From Myxococcales bacterium (GTDB lineage: Bacteria; Myxococcota_A; Polyangia; Palsa-1104; JAEUJZ01), in assembly GCA_016794505.1 (NCBI GenBank), contig JAEUJZ010000160.1, positions 1 through 64,000 of the forward strand: a stretch of DNA of 64,000 nucleotides, given 5' to 3'. The notes beneath the pieces are model-generated. The model had not been told where the DNA came from and did not search any database. It saw only the letters and a list, made by a program, of their open reading frames with translations. The position numbers and the translations under genes were made by a program. Below, one piece after another: positions 52,947 through 62,633 of the stretch. The stretch's first letter is position 1. Every line of letters begins with the position of its first letter.

Positions 52947-54566
52947 CTAGTCGCGATCGGCCTGTCGAGCGTGGATCTTGCTCATCGCTCGCTCGGCCAG
53001 CGCGGTGATGGTCAGCGACGGATTCACGCCGGGGTTCGCCGAGATCGCAGAGCCATCAATGACGCGCAAGCCGGGATAGCCAAAGACTCGGTGGTCGCGA
53101 TCGATCACGCCCTCGGCTGCCGATTCGCCCATGCAGCAGCCTCCCAAGATGTGCGCGGTGGTGGGAATGCCGAGCAGGGTCTCGGTGAGCAAGGTCGCCA
53201 GCTCGCCGTCGATCTCAGCTGCGATGCGCCGGGCGAGCTCTGTGGCCTCGGGAATGTTGGCAGTGGGCGCCGGACCTTCACCCAGCCGCGAGGTCAAGCC
53301 GCGTCGGAAACCCGTGCTCAGCGAGCGTCCGCGCTGCAAGCGGATGTAGCCTTCGAGAGTCCGCATGTACAAAAGGATGATGCTGCGGCGGGCGAAGTCA
53401 TCGACGCTGAGCATGCGCAGCGTGCGCAGCGGGTGTCTGGCGGCCACGCTCAGCGCGGACAGCAGGCGCTGCGGCAGCGACTCTCCTTCCGCAAGTGGGC
53501 CTACCAGCGTGCGGAAGAAGCCCGATCCCGTCGGATAGCGCGTCGGCTCGATGTGCGAGTGATCGTCGGTGTGCAAGATCGAGCTGATAGCGATGCCTTG
53601 TGACAGGTCGATCTGTCTGTCTTGGCTGATGACGCCGATCAGCGACTCGGAATTGGTTCGCACATAGTTCCCAAGCTGTCGCGAAAGAAGCGGCAGACCT
53701 TGCGGATCCTCTTGCAGTCGCAGCAGCAGATCGACGGTGCCCAGCACGCCGCCCGAGAAGATAACTTGATCTGCTTCGTATACCTCGCGACGACGGGAAT
53801 GCGGGGGCAGGCCATGAAGAGCCGTGATGCGATAGCCGGGGCTCTTTGGGTCCGCCGCATGCGGCGCAGGAATGGGTGATAGGGGCGCGACGTGGACAAC
53901 CTCGGCCTCTGTCTTCACTTCAAGGCCGCGCTTTTCGGCCAGGTACAGGTAGTTGCGATCGAGCGTGTTCTTGGCGCCGTGCGGACAGCCCAGCATGCAG
54001 CCGCCGCAGAAGATGCAGCCGGTGCGATCGGGACCTTGTCCGCCGAAAAATGGATCACGCACGGTCTTGCCTGGCTCACCGAAAAAGACGGCGACATCCG
54101 TCGGGTGAAAGTGCTCGCTGCGGCCCACGTCCTTCGCGACTTTGCGAAACACGTCATCGATGCGGGTCAGGTGCGGGTTTCGCGTGGCGCCGAGCATGCG
54201 GTGCGCGGTGGCGTAGTGCGGTGCAAGCTCGCTCTTCCAATCGGCGAGACCCGACCACGAGGGCGCGCGAAAGAACGGGTCCCCTGGGACGGGCAGCGTG
54301 TTCGCGTACACCAGCGATCCGCCGCCATAGCCCACGCCGTGGACCACGGTGAGATGCGGCAGAAAGGACATCTTGAACAAACCGCGCAGGCCGAGCTCTG
54401 GCATCCACATCCAGCGACGCAGATCCCAGTTGCTTTTGGGAAAGTCATCGGGGGCAAAGCGTCGGCCCTTTTCGATCAGCAAGACGCGGTAGCCCTTTTC
54501 AACAAGACGCAGCGCAGACACGCTGCCGCCAAAGCCCGACCCAATGATGACGAAGTCGTAACGCAT
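52947..54566 (-). CDS. GMC-family oxidoreductase with ferredoxin-like Cys cluster (cholesterol-oxidase-like)
   Basis: The 539-residue protein has the FAD motif FVIIGSGFGGSVSALRL (6-22) and the GMC signature near HGVGYGGGSLVYAN (76-89). The C-terminus GLRVIDGSAISANPGVNPSLTITALAERA is typical of GMC enzymes. Cysteines 184, 187, 190 and 194 form CIFCGGCMLGCP, the pattern of a 4Fe-4S site also found in ChoD-type cholesterol oxidases. It probably oxidises a sterol or other alcohol; the substrate is unknown. It is divergent from the WD40 lipoprotein gene. Confidence 0.8.
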   Translation of the reverse strand: MRYDFVIIGSGFGGSVSALRLVEKGYRVLLIEKGRRFAPDDFPKSNWDLRRWMWMPELGLRGLFKMSFLPHLTVVHGVGYGGGSLVYANTLPVPGDPFFRAPSWSGLADWKSELAPHYATAHRMLGATRNPHLTRIDDVFRKVAKDVGRSEHFHPTDVAVFFGEPGKTVRDPFFGGQGPDRTGCIFCGGCMLGCPHGAKNTLDRNYLYLAEKRGLEVKTEAEVVHVAPLSPIPAPHAADPKSPGYRITALHGLPPHSRRREVYEADQVIFSGGVLGTVDLLLRLQEDPQGLPLLSRQLGNYVRTNSESLIGVISQDRQIDLSQGIAISSILHTDDHSHIEPTRYPTGSGFFRTLVGPLAEGESLPQRLLSALSVAARHPLRTLRMLSVDDFARRSIILLYMRTLEGYIRLQRGRSLSTGFRRGLTSRLGEGPAPTANIPEATELARRIAAEIDGELATLLTETLLGIPTTAHILGGCCMGESAAEGVIDRDHRVFGYPGLRVIDGSAISANPGVNPSLTITALAERAMSKIHARQADRD

Positions 54567-54716
54567 GCTTTCATCCTAGGCCATTCGGCGCGGCGCTCGC
54601 AGACTGCATGCCGTGTGTCGAAGGTGCAAAAGAGCGAGCCTCTGCCCATCGGCGACGTGGCCACGAGAAAAAGTAGCGCTTGCCAGGCAGCCGCAAGGGC
54701 TGATGAAATCGAGATA

Positions 54717-57700
54717 ATGCGGCAACGTGTGCGGGGAGTACCAAAGGGGCTGCGTACGGCGCGTGTATGGTCCCTGTGCCTTGGGGTCACGATCGGGCTT
54801 GGGGGGGGCTGTGGCCCGACGCAGGACGAGCTGCGCAAAGAAGCCGCCGAGCACGAGCGAAGCAAGCAAGAGCTCGTGGCCACCTGGGTCGAAGAAGGCC
54901 GCACCTTGCTGCTTGCCGATGAGCCCGATCGGGCGCTGCTCAAGCTTCACCAGGCCTGGACGCAAGGCTCGAAAGACAGCTCGGTCCCGTATCTTTTGGG
55001 CGAGGCAACGCGGGCCATCGACGCCGTACCAACGATTCTGAGTGGCCATCAAGGCTCGCTGAGCACGGTGCGCTACAGCCCCGACGGCAAGCGCGTGCTG
55101 ACAGCGGGACAGGACGGCACAGCGCGGCTCTGGGAAGCTGAGACCGGTGTGGCCCTGGCCATCCTAAGTGGGCATCGCGAAGCGGTGGTCAGCGCCAGCT
55201 TTAGCGGCGATGGGACCCACGTGGTGACGGGCAGCAGCGACGGCAGCGCCCGCATCTGGGATGGGGCTACGGGACAGCTGCAGCACGTGCTCGATGGACA
55301 CAAGCTGGGCGTGACCTCGGCTGCGTTCAGCCCCGATGGGCAGCTAATCGTCACGACCAGTCAGGACGGCACGGCGCGCATCTGGGACGTGCAGAGCGGG
55401 CATCCCGTGCAGCGCCTCGATGGTCACACACGCTGGGTGCTGATGGCCAGCTTCAGCCCCGATGGAGCATGGGTCGTCACGGCCGGTCAAGACACCACGG
55501 CGCGCGTCTGGGAAGTGCGCAGTGGGCTGCCTGTGTCTGAGCTATACGGTCACTCTCGCCCGGTCCATTCCGCGCAGTTTTCACCCGATGGTCGTCGCGT
55601 CTTGACGGCCAGCGAAGACGGCAGCGCGCGTCTGTGGGATGCCCGAAAAGGCAAAGAGCTGCGCGAGCTACGCGGGCACAGCAAGCCCATCGTGGCGGCC
55701 CTCTTTAGTCCCGATGGTCGGCGCGTGCTGACGGCCAGTCGCGATGGCTCTGCTCGTCTGTGGGATGCCGCAGTTGGCGCAGCGATCGCCGAGCTAAAAG
55801 GACACAAAGACGAGGTCATCGCGGTCGCATTCAGCCCAGACGGTGGCCGTGTTGTGACGACCAGCTGGGATCGCAATAGCCTGATCTGGGATGCCAACAG
55901 TGGGCGTCTGCTCGGCGAGCTACGCGGCCACAGCGACAAGATTCAGAGCGTGGCTGTCAGTCCAGACGGCGGTCGCGTCGCGACAGCGAGCAGCGACGGC
56001 ACGGCGCGCATCTGGGAGCTCGGACACGAGACCTTTTCAGTGGCCTTGCGCGGCCATCGCGAAGCCGTCACCGACGCTCTATTCACTGCCGATGGCCAGC
56101 GCGTCATCACCGCGAGCCGCGATCGAACCGCCGAGCTGTGGGAACGCAGCACCGGCAAGCCCATCGAGGAGATGGTCGGCCACACGGGCGTGATCACTGC
56201 ACTTGACCTAAGTCCCGACGGCAAGTGGCTGTTGACCGCAGGGGCCGATCGCACCCTGCGCCTGTGGAATGCCGAGACCGGCGAGCGCAAGCTGCAGCTA
56301 AGCGGGCACGAGGATCGAATCTCGGACGCACGCTTCAGCCCCGACGGCACGCGCATCGTCACGGCATCGTGGGACAACGCAGGGCGCGTCTTTGATGCCG
56401 AGACCGGCAAGCTCTTGGCTGAGCTTCGCGGCCACGACTTCAAAGTGTTCAGTGCGCAGTGGAGTCCCGACGGCAAGCGCATCGTCACGGCCAGCGAAGA
56501 TCGCACTGCGCGTGTTTGGGAGGCGGCCAGCGGTCGGCCGCTCGTCGAGCTCGAAGGCCATGGCAACTGGGTGCTGAGTGCGCGCTTCAGCCCCGACGGG
56601 AAACGCATCGTAACGGCCAGCACCGACCGCACCGCGCGCATCTTTAGCGTGCTCGGCAGCCGCGTGCAGTCGAGCGTGGTCCTGAAAGGCCACGAAGAAG
56701 TCGTCGTCGATGCACGCTTCAGTCCCGATGGCACTCGCGTCGTGACCGCCAGCGAAGATCGCAGCGCTCGCTTGTGGAATGCCCTTTCGGGCGATCTGGT
56801 CGGCGAGATGCTGGGTCATAGCAAGCCCATTGTCTCGGTCACATACAGCCGGGATGGCCGGCGTGTTGTGACGACCAGCGAAGACCAGACGGCACGCATC
56901 TGGTCCGCTGAGACCGGGCGCCTGCTGCGCGTGCTGCGCGGTCACTCTGACACCGTTCTGTCGGCGCGCTTTAGCCCCGATGGACGCCATCTGGTGACCA
57001 CCAGTGAAGATGGCTCGGCGCGCATTTGGCCGACGGGAAGCGAGACGCGGACGCCGCAAGAGCTCGCCCTGTTCTTGCGCTGTCGAAGGCCGCTCTTGCC
57101 GGGGCTGCAGCTCTTGGCTCCGACCTCGTTGCCAGTGGGCAGCGTCGACCGCGCTAGCTGCGCCGCCCAAGCCCCGCGTCCCCCGACGATCGCGCGCTGG
57201 GATGAGCGCATGAACCACTTCTGGGCCGGCGTCTATGCCTGGCAGCACGGCGATATCACGGCGGCCAAGCTGCGCTATGAGCAGGCCTTCGACGACGTGA
57301 TGGCCGTCGGTGATCCGCTGAAGCTGCCCCACATCGCGCTGGGCATGGCGGTGGCCGATGCCGGCCGAGATCCCACGATCTTGGTGGGACGTCTGCAGGA
57401 AGTCTCGGCGCTGCTCAAGCGCGTGACCCCAGATGATCCCGAGATGCGCGCGGATGCGCTGGCCGAGCTGGGGATCGTTGCGCTGGAAGACCTGCACTCG
57501 CCGACTGCCGCGTACTTTCCCACGATGGCTGCGCTGCAGCTTCAACCAAAGCACAGCGCAGCGGCCGTCGCGTTGCTTCAGGTTCAGCTAGCCATCGGCC
57601 AGCATGACGAGGTGCTGCGTCGCGGCCCAAGCGTTGTGACGGCACAAAGTGACAAGGGCACACGACTGACGGTGGCCGCGCTGCTTTGGGCGGCCACGCG

Positions 57701-57947
57701 ACTGGGCAATCGCCGTGGCGCAGTGGCCAACCTGTGGACCACGCGCTTGCAGCGAGAGTTTCAAGATCTGTTTGAAGGCAAGCAGCCGGCTACTCGCTTC
57801 GACGGGCTGCGGTTTGTGATCGCGCGCCAACGGCCGATCAGCAAAGACGCAGAGCAGGTGCTGGCTGTCCTCGATTTTCTCGATCGACCGAAAGTCGCAG
57901 GCAGCGAGGGCGAGCTAGCGCGATTGCTCACGAGCAAGAAGCGCTAG
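54717..57947 (+). CDS. Giant WD40-repeat lipoprotein with C-terminal helical domain
   Basis: The ATG at 54717 gives 1076 residues; the open frame extends to 53892 but that part is antisense to the GMC gene. A lipoprotein signal ends GGGC. Residues of about 40-100 form a short helical part. Sixteen consecutive WD40 repeats follow, each of about 42 residues with GH near the start and SPDG-R-V-TAS-D-TAR-W-W. Repeat 13 is 44 residues. This suffices for two propellers. The C-terminal 300 residues are helical (TPR-like). It probably serves as a protein-protein scaffold on the outer membrane. It shares a stop-codon CTAG with the convergent cusA gene. Confidence 0.85.
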   Translation: MRQRVRGVPKGLRTARVWSLCLGVTIGLGGGCGPTQDELRKEAAEHERSKQELVATWVEEGRTLLLADEPDRALLKLHQAWTQGSKDSSVPYLLGEATRAIDAVPTILSGHQGSLSTVRYSPDGKRVLTAGQDGTARLWEAETGVALAILSGHREAVVSASFSGDGTHVVTGSSDGSARIWDGATGQLQHVLDGHKLGVTSAAFSPDGQLIVTTSQDGTARIWDVQSGHPVQRLDGHTRWVLMASFSPDGAWVVTAGQDTTARVWEVRSGLPVSELYGHSRPVHSAQFSPDGRRVLTASEDGSARLWDARKGKELRELRGHSKPIVAALFSPDGRRVLTASRDGSARLWDAAVGAAIAELKGHKDEVIAVAFSPDGGRVVTTSWDRNSLIWDANSGRLLGELRGHSDKIQSVAVSPDGGRVATASSDGTARIWELGHETFSVALRGHREAVTDALFTADGQRVITASRDRTAELWERSTGKPIEEMVGHTGVITALDLSPDGKWLLTAGADRTLRLWNAETGERKLQLSGHEDRISDARFSPDGTRIVTASWDNAGRVFDAETGKLLAELRGHDFKVFSAQWSPDGKRIVTASEDRTARVWEAASGRPLVELEGHGNWVLSARFSPDGKRIVTASTDRTARIFSVLGSRVQSSVVLKGHEEVVVDARFSPDGTRVVTASEDRSARLWNALSGDLVGEMLGHSKPIVSVTYSRDGRRVVTTSEDQTARIWSAETGRLLRVLRGHSDTVLSARFSPDGRHLVTTSEDGSARIWPTGSETRTPQELALFLRCRRPLLPGLQLLAPTSLPVGSVDRASCAAQAPRPPTIARWDERMNHFWAGVYAWQHGDITAAKLRYEQAFDDVMAVGDPLKLPHIALGMAVADAGRDPTILVGRLQEVSALLKRVTPDDPEMRADALAELGIVALEDLHSPTAAYFPTMAALQLQPKHSAAAVALLQVQLAIGQHDEVLRRGPSVVTAQSDKGTRLTVAALLWAATRLGNRRGAVANLWTTRLQREFQDLFEGKQPATRFDGLRFVIARQRPISKDAEQVLAVLDFLDRPKVAGSEGELARLLTSKKR
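55038..57060 (+). repeat. 16 tandem 126-bp units encoding the WD40 blades
   Basis: The DNA repeats with a 126-bp period from 55038 to about 57060 and some units are highly similar, e.g. SPDGKRIVTASEDRTAR and SPDGKRIVTASTDRTAR. This allows recombination between units and changes in blade number. Confidence 0.8.
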
Positions 57948-60900
57948 GTTCGCGCCACATCTGAAATCGAGCGCCCTTTCCACAAAAGGTAGATGGCTGG
58001 ATAGACAAGAAGCTCCAGCGCAAACGAAGTGAAAAGGCCGCCAACCATAGGGGCCGCAATGCGCTTCATGACGTCACTGCCTGCGCCGCTGGCCCATAGG
58101 ATCGGCAGCAGTCCCATGAAGGCCGCAGCGACGGTCATTGCTTTGGGGCGCAGCCGCTTCACGGCCCCGTGCTCGATCGCAGACAAAAGATCGGCACGCT
58201 GAAGCGATCGCCCATTCCGCTGCGCCTCGTCCTGCGCGGCCTGCAGCGAAAGATCGAGGTACAGCAGCATGAACACGCCAGTCTCGGCATCCAGACCCAT
58301 GAGCGCGATCAGCCCGACCCACACCGCGATCGACAGGTTGTAGTCGAGCAGGTACAGCATCCAAATCGCGCCGATGGCTGAAAACGGTACGGCCAGAAGA
58401 ACGATGGTCGCCTTCACGCCCGATCGCGTCGAGGCATAGAGTAGAAGAAAGATCACACACAAGGTCAGCGGCACGATGAGCTGCAAGCGCTGACGCACGC
58501 GCAAAAGGTTCTCGTACTGACCGCTCCACAAGAGCGTGTAGCCTGGGCGCGGCGGCAGCTTTTCCGCGACGGCGGCCTTGGCCCGCTGCACATAGCCCCC
58601 AACGTCGGTCTGGCTGGTGTCGAAGTCGACATAGACATACGAAGTCAGGAGTCCGTTTTCGTTGCGCAGCATCGCCGGGCCTGACGAAAGCCGCAGATCC
58701 GCAAGCTGCGCGAGGGGGATCTGCTGCCCAGTTAGCGTCGGCACCAGAACACGACCCAGTTGGTCGAGATTTTGGCGAAGCTCGCGCGGATAGCGCACGC
58801 TGACCGAGTAACGTGCTCGCCCTTCGACGGTTGTCGTGACGGTCTCGCCCCCCACGGCGGTGGCAATCACGGCATTTACGTCATCCACGCTCAAGCCGTA
58901 TCGTGCAAGGTCGGCGCGCCGCAGATCGATGTCGACAAACGATCCACCGGTTGCTCTTTCGGCAAAGACCGACCGTGTGCCGGGGAGGGTGCGCAGGATC
59001 GATTCAACGTGAATGCCGATGCGCTCAAGCTCGCTGGCATCGCTGCCGATGACCTTGATCCCGATGGGAGTCCGCACACCCGTCGACAACATGTCGATAC
59101 GCGCCTTGATCGGCATGGTCCACGCGTTCGATGTGCCCGGAATGCGCAGCGCTTGATCGAGCTCGCTGACCAGCTCTTCATGCGAGATATGCTCGGGCCA
59201 GATATCGGATAGAACCGCACGCAGAGGCCGCGGCGCCCAGGTGGAAAACCAGCGCTCTTTGCTGCGCCACTGCGACTCTGGCTTGAGGAGGATGGTCGTC
59301 TCCATCATCGAAAGCGGCGCGGGATCGGTTGCGGTCTCGGCGCGGCCCGCTTTGCCAAACACGGTCTGCACTTCGGGAAAGCGGCGCAAGATCTGATCCT
59401 GCGTCTTGAGCAAGCGCGCAGCCTCGGTGGCGGGCAGGCCGGGCAGCGTCGTTGGCATGTACAGGATGCTGCCTTCATAAAGCGGCGGCATGAACTCGGA
59501 CCCCAGCCGCTTGTACACCGGCACGGTGGAAGCGATCAGCATGAGTGCGACGGCGATCGTGGCCACGGGATGTCGCAGCACCAAGCGGCACAGGGGCCCG
59601 TACAGGCGCGACAGAAAGCGCGTGATCGGGTGCTGTTCTTCGGCGTGATAGGCGCCCACAAATAGCTGCGAACACAGGTGCGAAAGGACGCGCGGTCGAA
59701 ACGAAAACGGTCGCAAGCGCGTGAGCAGCATGCGCAGCGCGGGATCCAAGGTCACGGCCAGAAGCGCGGCGATGGCCATCGCCAGGTTCTTGCTTACAGC
59801 CAGCGGGCGAAACAGGCGGCCTTCTTGTTCGGTGAGCGCAAACACCGGCACAAAGGCCACGGCCACGACCAGCAGCGAAAAGAACACCGACGGGCCAACC
59901 TCGACGAGAGCCTGCAGGCGCACGGCCCGCGCTTCGTCATCAGCATGGGGGCGACTGGGGCCACCGCTTTCCTGCCACGCGTGCAGCTTTTGATAGGCGT
60001 TTTCGACCTCGACAATTGCGCCATCGACCAGGACGCCGATCGAGATGGCGATGCCGGACAGCGACATCAAGTTGGCTGTCAGCCCCAAGAAATACATGGG
60101 GATAAAGGCCAAGAGCACCGAGATCGGGATCGTCAAGATCGGCACGATCGCCGACGGTACGTGCCACAGAAACAGCAAGATGACAGCGGCAACGATGAGC
60201 ATCTCTTCGCGCAGCTTGCTCGCGAGCGTGTGCAGCGCGCGGTCGATCAGATCCGAGCGATCGTACGTCGTCACCACGCGCACGCCGCTGGGCAGCGAGG
60301 GCGCTAGCTCGGACAGGCGTGCCTTGACGCGCTCGATGACACGCAGCGCGTTTTCGCCATAGCGCATGACGACGATGCCACCGACGACTTCGCCGCGACC
60401 ATCGAGGTCCGCGATGCCGCGACGCAGATCGGGGCCGATGCTGACGCGTCCGATGTCGCCGATGCGCAGCGGGGTACCCCCGGCGCTAGCCCGCAGCACC
60501 ACCTGTTCGATATCGCGGACTCCCGTGATGCGACCGCGTCCGCGGATCATGTGCTCGCGCCCGCCGAGCTCAAGCAAGCGTCCGCCGACTTCGCTGTTGC
60601 TCTTGCGCAGGGCATCCACCACATCACGCAGCGACACGCGCGCCGATGCCAAGCGCGCCGGATCGACTGTGACTTGGTACTGCTTGACACCGCCGCCCAG
60701 CGTCGCCACTTCGGCGACTCCCGACACCGACTGCAGCGCATAACGCAGGAACCAGTCTTGGTACGAGCGCAGCTCGTCGAGCGAGTGCTGCCCCGACTCA
60801 TCGACCAGCGCGTACTGGAACACCCAGCCGACCCCAGCGGCGTCGGGCCCTAGCTCGGTACGAACCTCTGGGGGCAAGCGCGCTTGAATCTTGGGCAGGA

Positions 60901-61240
60901 ACTCCGCGACACGTGATCGCGCCCAATAGGGATCGGTTCCATCCTCAAAAAGGACATAGACATAGGAATAACCAAAATCGGAAAAACCACGGATCGTCTT
61001 GACCTTGGGAGCTCCGAGCAGCGACGAGACGATCGGGTAGGTGACCTGATCCTCGATGACGTTGGGACTCTGTTCCCAGCGCGAATACACGATGACCTGT
61101 GTGTCCGACAGATCGGGGATCGCATCCAGCGGAATGTCGCGCAGCAGCACCAGCGAAACCGCGACGGCCACGGCCGTGAGCAAGATCACGAACGCGCGGT
61201 GGCCAGCCGACCACTCAATGAGTCGTCTAAGGATGGGCAT
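57944..61240 (-). CDS. cusA: Heavy-metal RND efflux pump, CusA type (Cu/Ag)
   Basis: The ATG at 61240 gives 1098 residues with 12 membrane helices. The HME-type motifs VDGAIVEVENA in helix 4 and SEFMPPLYEGSILYMPTTLPG, together with TMPIKARIDMLSTGV, are those of CusA; the Met residues of these segments belong to the copper/silver path. The pump exports Cu(I)/Ag(I) from periplasm or cytoplasm through CusC. Start overlaps the cusB stop by 14 bases. It ends on CTAG shared with the WD40 gene. A related CzcA role in zinc export is less likely because of the Met pattern. Confidence 0.9.
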   Translation of the reverse strand: MPILRRLIEWSAGHRAFVILLTAVAVAVSLVLLRDIPLDAIPDLSDTQVIVYSRWEQSPNVIEDQVTYPIVSSLLGAPKVKTIRGFSDFGYSYVYVLFEDGTDPYWARSRVAEFLPKIQARLPPEVRTELGPDAAGVGWVFQYALVDESGQHSLDELRSYQDWFLRYALQSVSGVAEVATLGGGVKQYQVTVDPARLASARVSLRDVVDALRKSNSEVGGRLLELGGREHMIRGRGRITGVRDIEQVVLRASAGGTPLRIGDIGRVSIGPDLRRGIADLDGRGEVVGGIVVMRYGENALRVIERVKARLSELAPSLPSGVRVVTTYDRSDLIDRALHTLASKLREEMLIVAAVILLFLWHVPSAIVPILTIPISVLLAFIPMYFLGLTANLMSLSGIAISIGVLVDGAIVEVENAYQKLHAWQESGGPSRPHADDEARAVRLQALVEVGPSVFFSLLVVAVAFVPVFALTEQEGRLFRPLAVSKNLAMAIAALLAVTLDPALRMLLTRLRPFSFRPRVLSHLCSQLFVGAYHAEEQHPITRFLSRLYGPLCRLVLRHPVATIAVALMLIASTVPVYKRLGSEFMPPLYEGSILYMPTTLPGLPATEAARLLKTQDQILRRFPEVQTVFGKAGRAETATDPAPLSMMETTILLKPESQWRSKERWFSTWAPRPLRAVLSDIWPEHISHEELVSELDQALRIPGTSNAWTMPIKARIDMLSTGVRTPIGIKVIGSDASELERIGIHVESILRTLPGTRSVFAERATGGSFVDIDLRRADLARYGLSVDDVNAVIATAVGGETVTTTVEGRARYSVSVRYPRELRQNLDQLGRVLVPTLTGQQIPLAQLADLRLSSGPAMLRNENGLLTSYVYVDFDTSQTDVGGYVQRAKAAVAEKLPPRPGYTLLWSGQYENLLRVRQRLQLIVPLTLCVIFLLLYASTRSGVKATIVLLAVPFSAIGAIWMLYLLDYNLSIAVWVGLIALMGLDAETGVFMLLYLDLSLQAAQDEAQRNGRSLQRADLLSAIEHGAVKRLRPKAMTVAAAFMGLLPILWASGAGSDVMKRIAAPMVGGLFTSFALELLVYPAIYLLWKGRSISDVART

Positions 61241-62633
61241 GTTGATGCCCGCTGTGATCCGCGCCTTTCGGTGTGCTCCCCGTCGCTGGTACGGCCGGTG
61301 GGGGCTGCGCGCTTTCATTCATGGCCCGCAGCGCCGCCTGCAAGCGCGACTCAGAATCCAAAAGGAACGTGGCTGCGACTGCGACGCGCTGACCGGCTTG
61401 CAGGCCTGAGGTGATCTCGTACAGATCTTCAGCGCGCTCGCCGGTTGTGACCTCTCGGGGAATCAGGCGTGTCTTGTCGCCGGCCACTGTCTCGACGACA
61501 AAGACCAGCTTGCGGGTGCCGGTCTCGATCACTGCATCTTCGGGAATCACCAGCGCGTGGCGAGGTGCGACAGAGATCGCAACGGTGGCCAGCATCTCGG
61601 CCTTGAGCACGTTTTCAGGGTTGTCGACTTCGAGCCGCACGCGCACGGTGCGCGTCTGCGGATCGATCGACGGATAGATGTATGTGATGCGGCCGAGCCA
61701 CGAACGATCGGGCCAGTACGGCACCGTAATCGTCGCCTGCTGACCGACGCGCAGGCGCGGTAGCTCGTATTCATAAGCATCGGCGATCACCCACAAGCGC
61801 GACACATCGACGACGTCAAACAGCGAGTCTTCGGGCTTGACCCGCATGCCATGAACCGCGGTCTTGGCAACGACATAGCCAGAGCCTGGGGCATAGATCT
61901 TCACGGTACGACCGGGCTGTCCGCTGCGCTCAAGCGCGCGGATCTCGGCGGGGCTGACGTTCCACAGAATCAGCTTCTGCCGCGCCGAGCTTAGGAGATC
62001 CGTGCCGCGATCCTCCGGGCCTTGCAGGCCGCTTGGCACGGGCTGGCTGCGGCTCTGCTGCAGCGCGATCAGGTACTCCTGCTGGGCGGCGTATAGCTCG
62101 GGACTGTACAGCGACAGCAGGGGCTCGCCTTTGCGGACGAACTTGCCCGTGAAGTCGGCGTACACCTGTTCGACATAGGCCTCAAAGCGCGTGTGGATGT
62201 GGTGAACGCGTGTCTCGTCAAACACGAAGCGCCCGGCTGCCCGCAGCGCGCCACCAAACTGCTGATGCTTTGCCTGGGCGGTCTTCAAGCCAATCTGGGC
62301 CTGCTTTTGTGCATCGAGCGTGATCGGGGCCAAGTCCGTCGGGATCGCAGGCGTCTTTTCAGGGGCTGCTTCAGCCTGATTTCCAACGGGAATAGGCACC
62401 AACTTCATGTTGCAGATAGGGCAGTCCCCCGCGCTATCCGAGACCACCTGGGGATGCATCGGGCACTGGTACTTTGGCGCCGGAGGAGCCGGCCGGACCG
62501 TCGCTGTCGGTGGCGATGGCTTCGCGGATCCAGCATCGCCCGCGGTCTGCGATCGGTGGTTTGTCGAAGGGCAGCCCATGGCAAATCCCAGACACACAGA
62601 CAGGCCAAGCGCAGCGATTGAGCGAGGTGTCAT
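61227..62633 (-). CDS. cusB: Efflux adaptor, CusB type, with heavy-metal-binding domain
   Basis: The ATG at 62633 gives 468 residues with a lipobox FAMGC. Residues of about 54-80 form a heavy-metal-binding domain (YQCPMHPQVVSDSAGDCPIC and then NMKLVPI), typical of copper and silver carriers. The adaptor part follows: GRFVFDETRVHHIHTRFEAYVEQVYADFTGKFVRKGEPLL, a helical hairpin, and the beta-barrel sequence. It links CusA with the outer-membrane channel. It starts by overlapping the cusC stop (ATGA) and ends by overlapping cusA. Confidence 0.88.
   Translation of the reverse strand: MTPRSIAALGLSVCLGFAMGCPSTNHRSQTAGDAGSAKPSPPTATVRPAPPAPKYQCPMHPQVVSDSAGDCPICNMKLVPIPVGNQAEAAPEKTPAIPTDLAPITLDAQKQAQIGLKTAQAKHQQFGGALRAAGRFVFDETRVHHIHTRFEAYVEQVYADFTGKFVRKGEPLLSLYSPELYAAQQEYLIALQQSRSQPVPSGLQGPEDRGTDLLSSARQKLILWNVSPAEIRALERSGQPGRTVKIYAPGSGYVVAKTAVHGMRVKPEDSLFDVVDVSRLWVIADAYEYELPRLRVGQQATITVPYWPDRSWLGRITYIYPSIDPQTRTVRVRLEVDNPENVLKAEMLATVAISVAPRHALVIPEDAVIETGTRKLVFVVETVAGDKTRLIPREVTTGERAEDLYEITSGLQAGQRVAVAATFLLDSESRLQAALRAMNESAQPPPAVPATGSTPKGADHSGHQHAHP

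Noticed and set aside
53892..54716. An upstream extension of the WD40 protein
   Set aside because: This part is antisense to the GMC oxidoreductase gene and precedes the lipoprotein signal, so the real start is the ATG at 54717.
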